The notes under the pieces are model-generated. The model ran no database searches and had not been told where the DNA came from. It saw only the letters and a program-made list of their open reading frames with translations. Position numbers and translations under genes: made by a program. 6,943 nt of DNA from an uncultured Oscillospiraceae bacterium (lineage in GTDB: Bacteria; Bacillota; Clostridia; Oscillospirales; Oscillospiraceae), in contig CAKTXB010000106.1 in NCBI GenBank assembly GCA_934630555.1, positions 1 to 6,943 of the forward strand, in the 5' to 3' direction. Positions 5,533 to 6,943 of the stretch are shown one piece after another (the stretch's first letter is position 1; each line of letters starts with the position of its first letter).

Positions 5533-6943
5533 ATGAAGAAAAAAATGATCCGCCTGCTGGCAGCTGTGCTGGCGCTGGCGATGCTGCTGGGCGGCTGCGC
5601 CGCAGGCAGCAAGCAGGACACGGACGCGCCCAACGCAGGCAGCCAAAAGACGAATGCCAACGCGACCGCGTCGGAGCTTGCAAGCAAATACGTCTACACC
5701 GCCAAGTACTATAACGCCCCCAGCGCCGCGCAGTACGTGAGCGCCAGCTGCATGACCGGCGGCGCGCTGTATCTTGCCGCGGCGCAGGAGGGCGAGGAGC
5801 GTACCTACACCGACGAGGTAAGCGGCGAAAGCTACCAGTATAATGAGACCGGCTATCAGGTCTACAAAATGGACCTTGCGACCGGCGAGTCCACACCCAT
5901 TGGCGCGCTCATCACCGATCCGCAGGAGGCGGACGCCGAGGGCTGGAGCATTTCGCAGAATCTGTTTGATCTTCAGCCGGGCAAGGACGGCTCTGTGTGG
6001 CTGTTTTGGAACGTCAACCGTTCACGCTACGACGTGCCGGAGAACTTTGACCCGGAGACCGATCAGCGGTATAATTATTATGTGGACGGCGGAACGACCA
6101 TCCGCGCCACCGAGCTGGCGGCGGACGGCAGCATCCGGCAGGAGCTGACGCTCGACCCCGGCGAAACGGCCGCGCCGCAGGCAGGCAACTACGTTTCCTT
6201 CTATCCGCAGCGCGTGTTCGTCACAAAGGACGGCTCATTCGCCGCCTCGTCTGACCAATACGCGTACCTGTGGAGCGCCGACGGCACGCTGACCGCAGTG
6301 CTCGACAATGAGAGCTACGCCGACCTAAAGCGTCTGAACGCCGACACCATCGGCGTTACGAGCTATACGGGCGAGAGCATGAAGTTCCAGGCGCTCGACA
6401 CAGCCAGCAAGAGCTGGGGCCAGACCATCACGCTGCCGGACAGCGCATGGAATCTTCTGCCCGGAAACAGCCAGTACGACTTCTTCTACAACAACGGCAC
6501 GGCCCTGTATGGCTATAAGACCGGCAGCGGCAAGCAGGAAAAGCTCGTGGACTGGCTCGCCTGCGACCTGAACAGCGACTCCATCAACGGCACCTACGTT
6601 CTGGACGACGGCCGCGTGTGCGCCATCCTGCGCGACTCGACCAGCAGCTACGGCTACTTCATCGGCGGCATGAGCGTCACCACCGCGACGAATGACGCAC
6701 CCGGGTCTCCTGGCGCGAACGCGTCCGGCTGGCAGGTCGCCGTGCTCACGCCGACCGACGCGGCCAGCGTCACCGAAAAGCAGGAGCTGACGCTCGCGTG
6801 CCTGTATATGCCCTCGACGCTGCGCGCCCAAATTCTCGCCTTTAACCGCGCGAGCGACGAATACCGGATCGTCGTGCGCGATTATTCGGAGTATAATACG
6901 GACGAGGATTACACCGCAGGTCTGACCAAGCTCAACACCGAGA
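5533..6943 (+). CDS. Lipoprotein with propeller-like region and solute-binding domain (partial)
   Basis: The frame from ATG 5533 stays open to the window edge, giving the first 470 residues of a longer protein. The N-terminus is a classic lipoprotein signal: KKK, a hydrophobic stretch (about 6-19) and lipobox LGGC with Cys22, so the mature protein should be anchored outside the membrane. After a Ser/Thr/Asn-rich linker, residues from about 55 to 395 carry repeated short turns such as KDGSVWLFW (155-163), ADGSIRQ, KDGSF and YLWSADGTL, suggesting beta-propeller-like blades. From about residue 418, ELTLACLYM and then DYSEYNTDEDYTAGLTKLNTE resemble the first part of family-1 extracellular solute-binding proteins of Clostridia (from memory of the family). 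AAGGAG at 5519-5524 lies 8 nt before the ATG. It follows the kinase gene by 83 nt. Ligand unknown; it may serve an ABC importer or the sensor kinase. Confidence 0.82.
   Translation, partial: MKKKMIRLLAAVLALAMLLGGCAAGSKQDTDAPNAGSQKTNANATASELASKYVYTAKYYNAPSAAQYVSASCMTGGALYLAAAQEGEERTYTDEVSGESYQYNETGYQVYKMDLATGESTPIGALITDPQEADAEGWSISQNLFDLQPGKDGSVWLFWNVNRSRYDVPENFDPETDQRYNYYVDGGTTIRATELAADGSIRQELTLDPGETAAPQAGNYVSFYPQRVFVTKDGSFAASSDQYAYLWSADGTLTAVLDNESYADLKRLNADTIGVTSYTGESMKFQALDTASKSWGQTITLPDSAWNLLPGNSQYDFFYNNGTALYGYKTGSGKQEKLVDWLACDLNSDSINGTYVLDDGRVCAILRDSTSSYGYFIGGMSVTTATNDAPGSPGANASGWQVAVLTPTDAASVTEKQELTLACLYMPSTLRAQILAFNRASDEYRIVVRDYSEYNTDEDYTAGLTKLNTE

Noticed and set aside
5843..6148. Separate small gene inside the lipoprotein
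   Set aside because: It is in another frame, has an Arg/Ser/Thr-rich low-information product and no ribosome binding site.
6325..6831. Minus-strand open frame opposite the lipoprotein
   Set aside because: The plus-strand frame has a lipoprotein signal, a ribosome binding site and a continuous recognisable product, so the antisense frame is a shadow.

Overview
The window looks like chromosomal DNA of a GC-rich Gram-positive anaerobe of the Clostridia, most plausibly an Oscillospiraceae-type gut bacterium. This is inferred from the GC-rich codon use, the strong AGGAGG-type ribosome binding sites, a lipoprotein signal, and protein families typical of that group. No rRNA or other taxonomic marker is present, so the assignment is tentative.

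Layout: (i) 1-231 is non-coding and holds four consecutive inverted repeats (67-91, 120-154, 157-184, 189-217), each with a stem core of at least 8 perfect base pairs. The last lies just downstream of the leftward operon and may help end its transcript. (ii) 232-3263 is a compact leftward operon. In order of transcription it encodes an RluA-family pseudouridine synthase (3263-2550), a MATE-family multidrug/organic cation exporter (2557-1178) and a uridine-kinase-family nucleoside kinase (1158-232). The first two genes overlap by 8 nt; the last two are 19 nt apart. (iii) 3264-3417 is a divergent control region. Two promoters carrying the same decamer GTGCTATAAT face away from each other, and an AT-rich near-palindrome (also a 10-bp-spaced CTTAA direct repeat) sits almost exactly midway between them. 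(iv) 3418-5449 is a rightward two-component system: an OmpR/PhoB-type response regulator overlapping by 8 nt a membrane sensor histidine kinase that starts with TTG. The kinase has an intact phosphoacceptor region but a shortened, glycine-poor ATP-binding region. (v) 5533 to the right edge encodes the first 470 residues of a lipoprotein. A long, propeller-like N-terminal region precedes what looks like the start of a family-1 extracellular solute-binding domain. The gene is cut by the window edge.

Working model (inference): the response regulator binds the central operator, controls its own operon and possibly the rRNA/tRNA modification-export-nucleoside kinase operon on the other side. The lipoprotein downstream may be co-transcribed with the two-component genes and could take part in sensing or uptake. 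Most genes belong to known families. The least ordinary features are the symmetrical divergent control region, the tandem hairpins, the altered kinase ATP lid and the fused binding lipoprotein.
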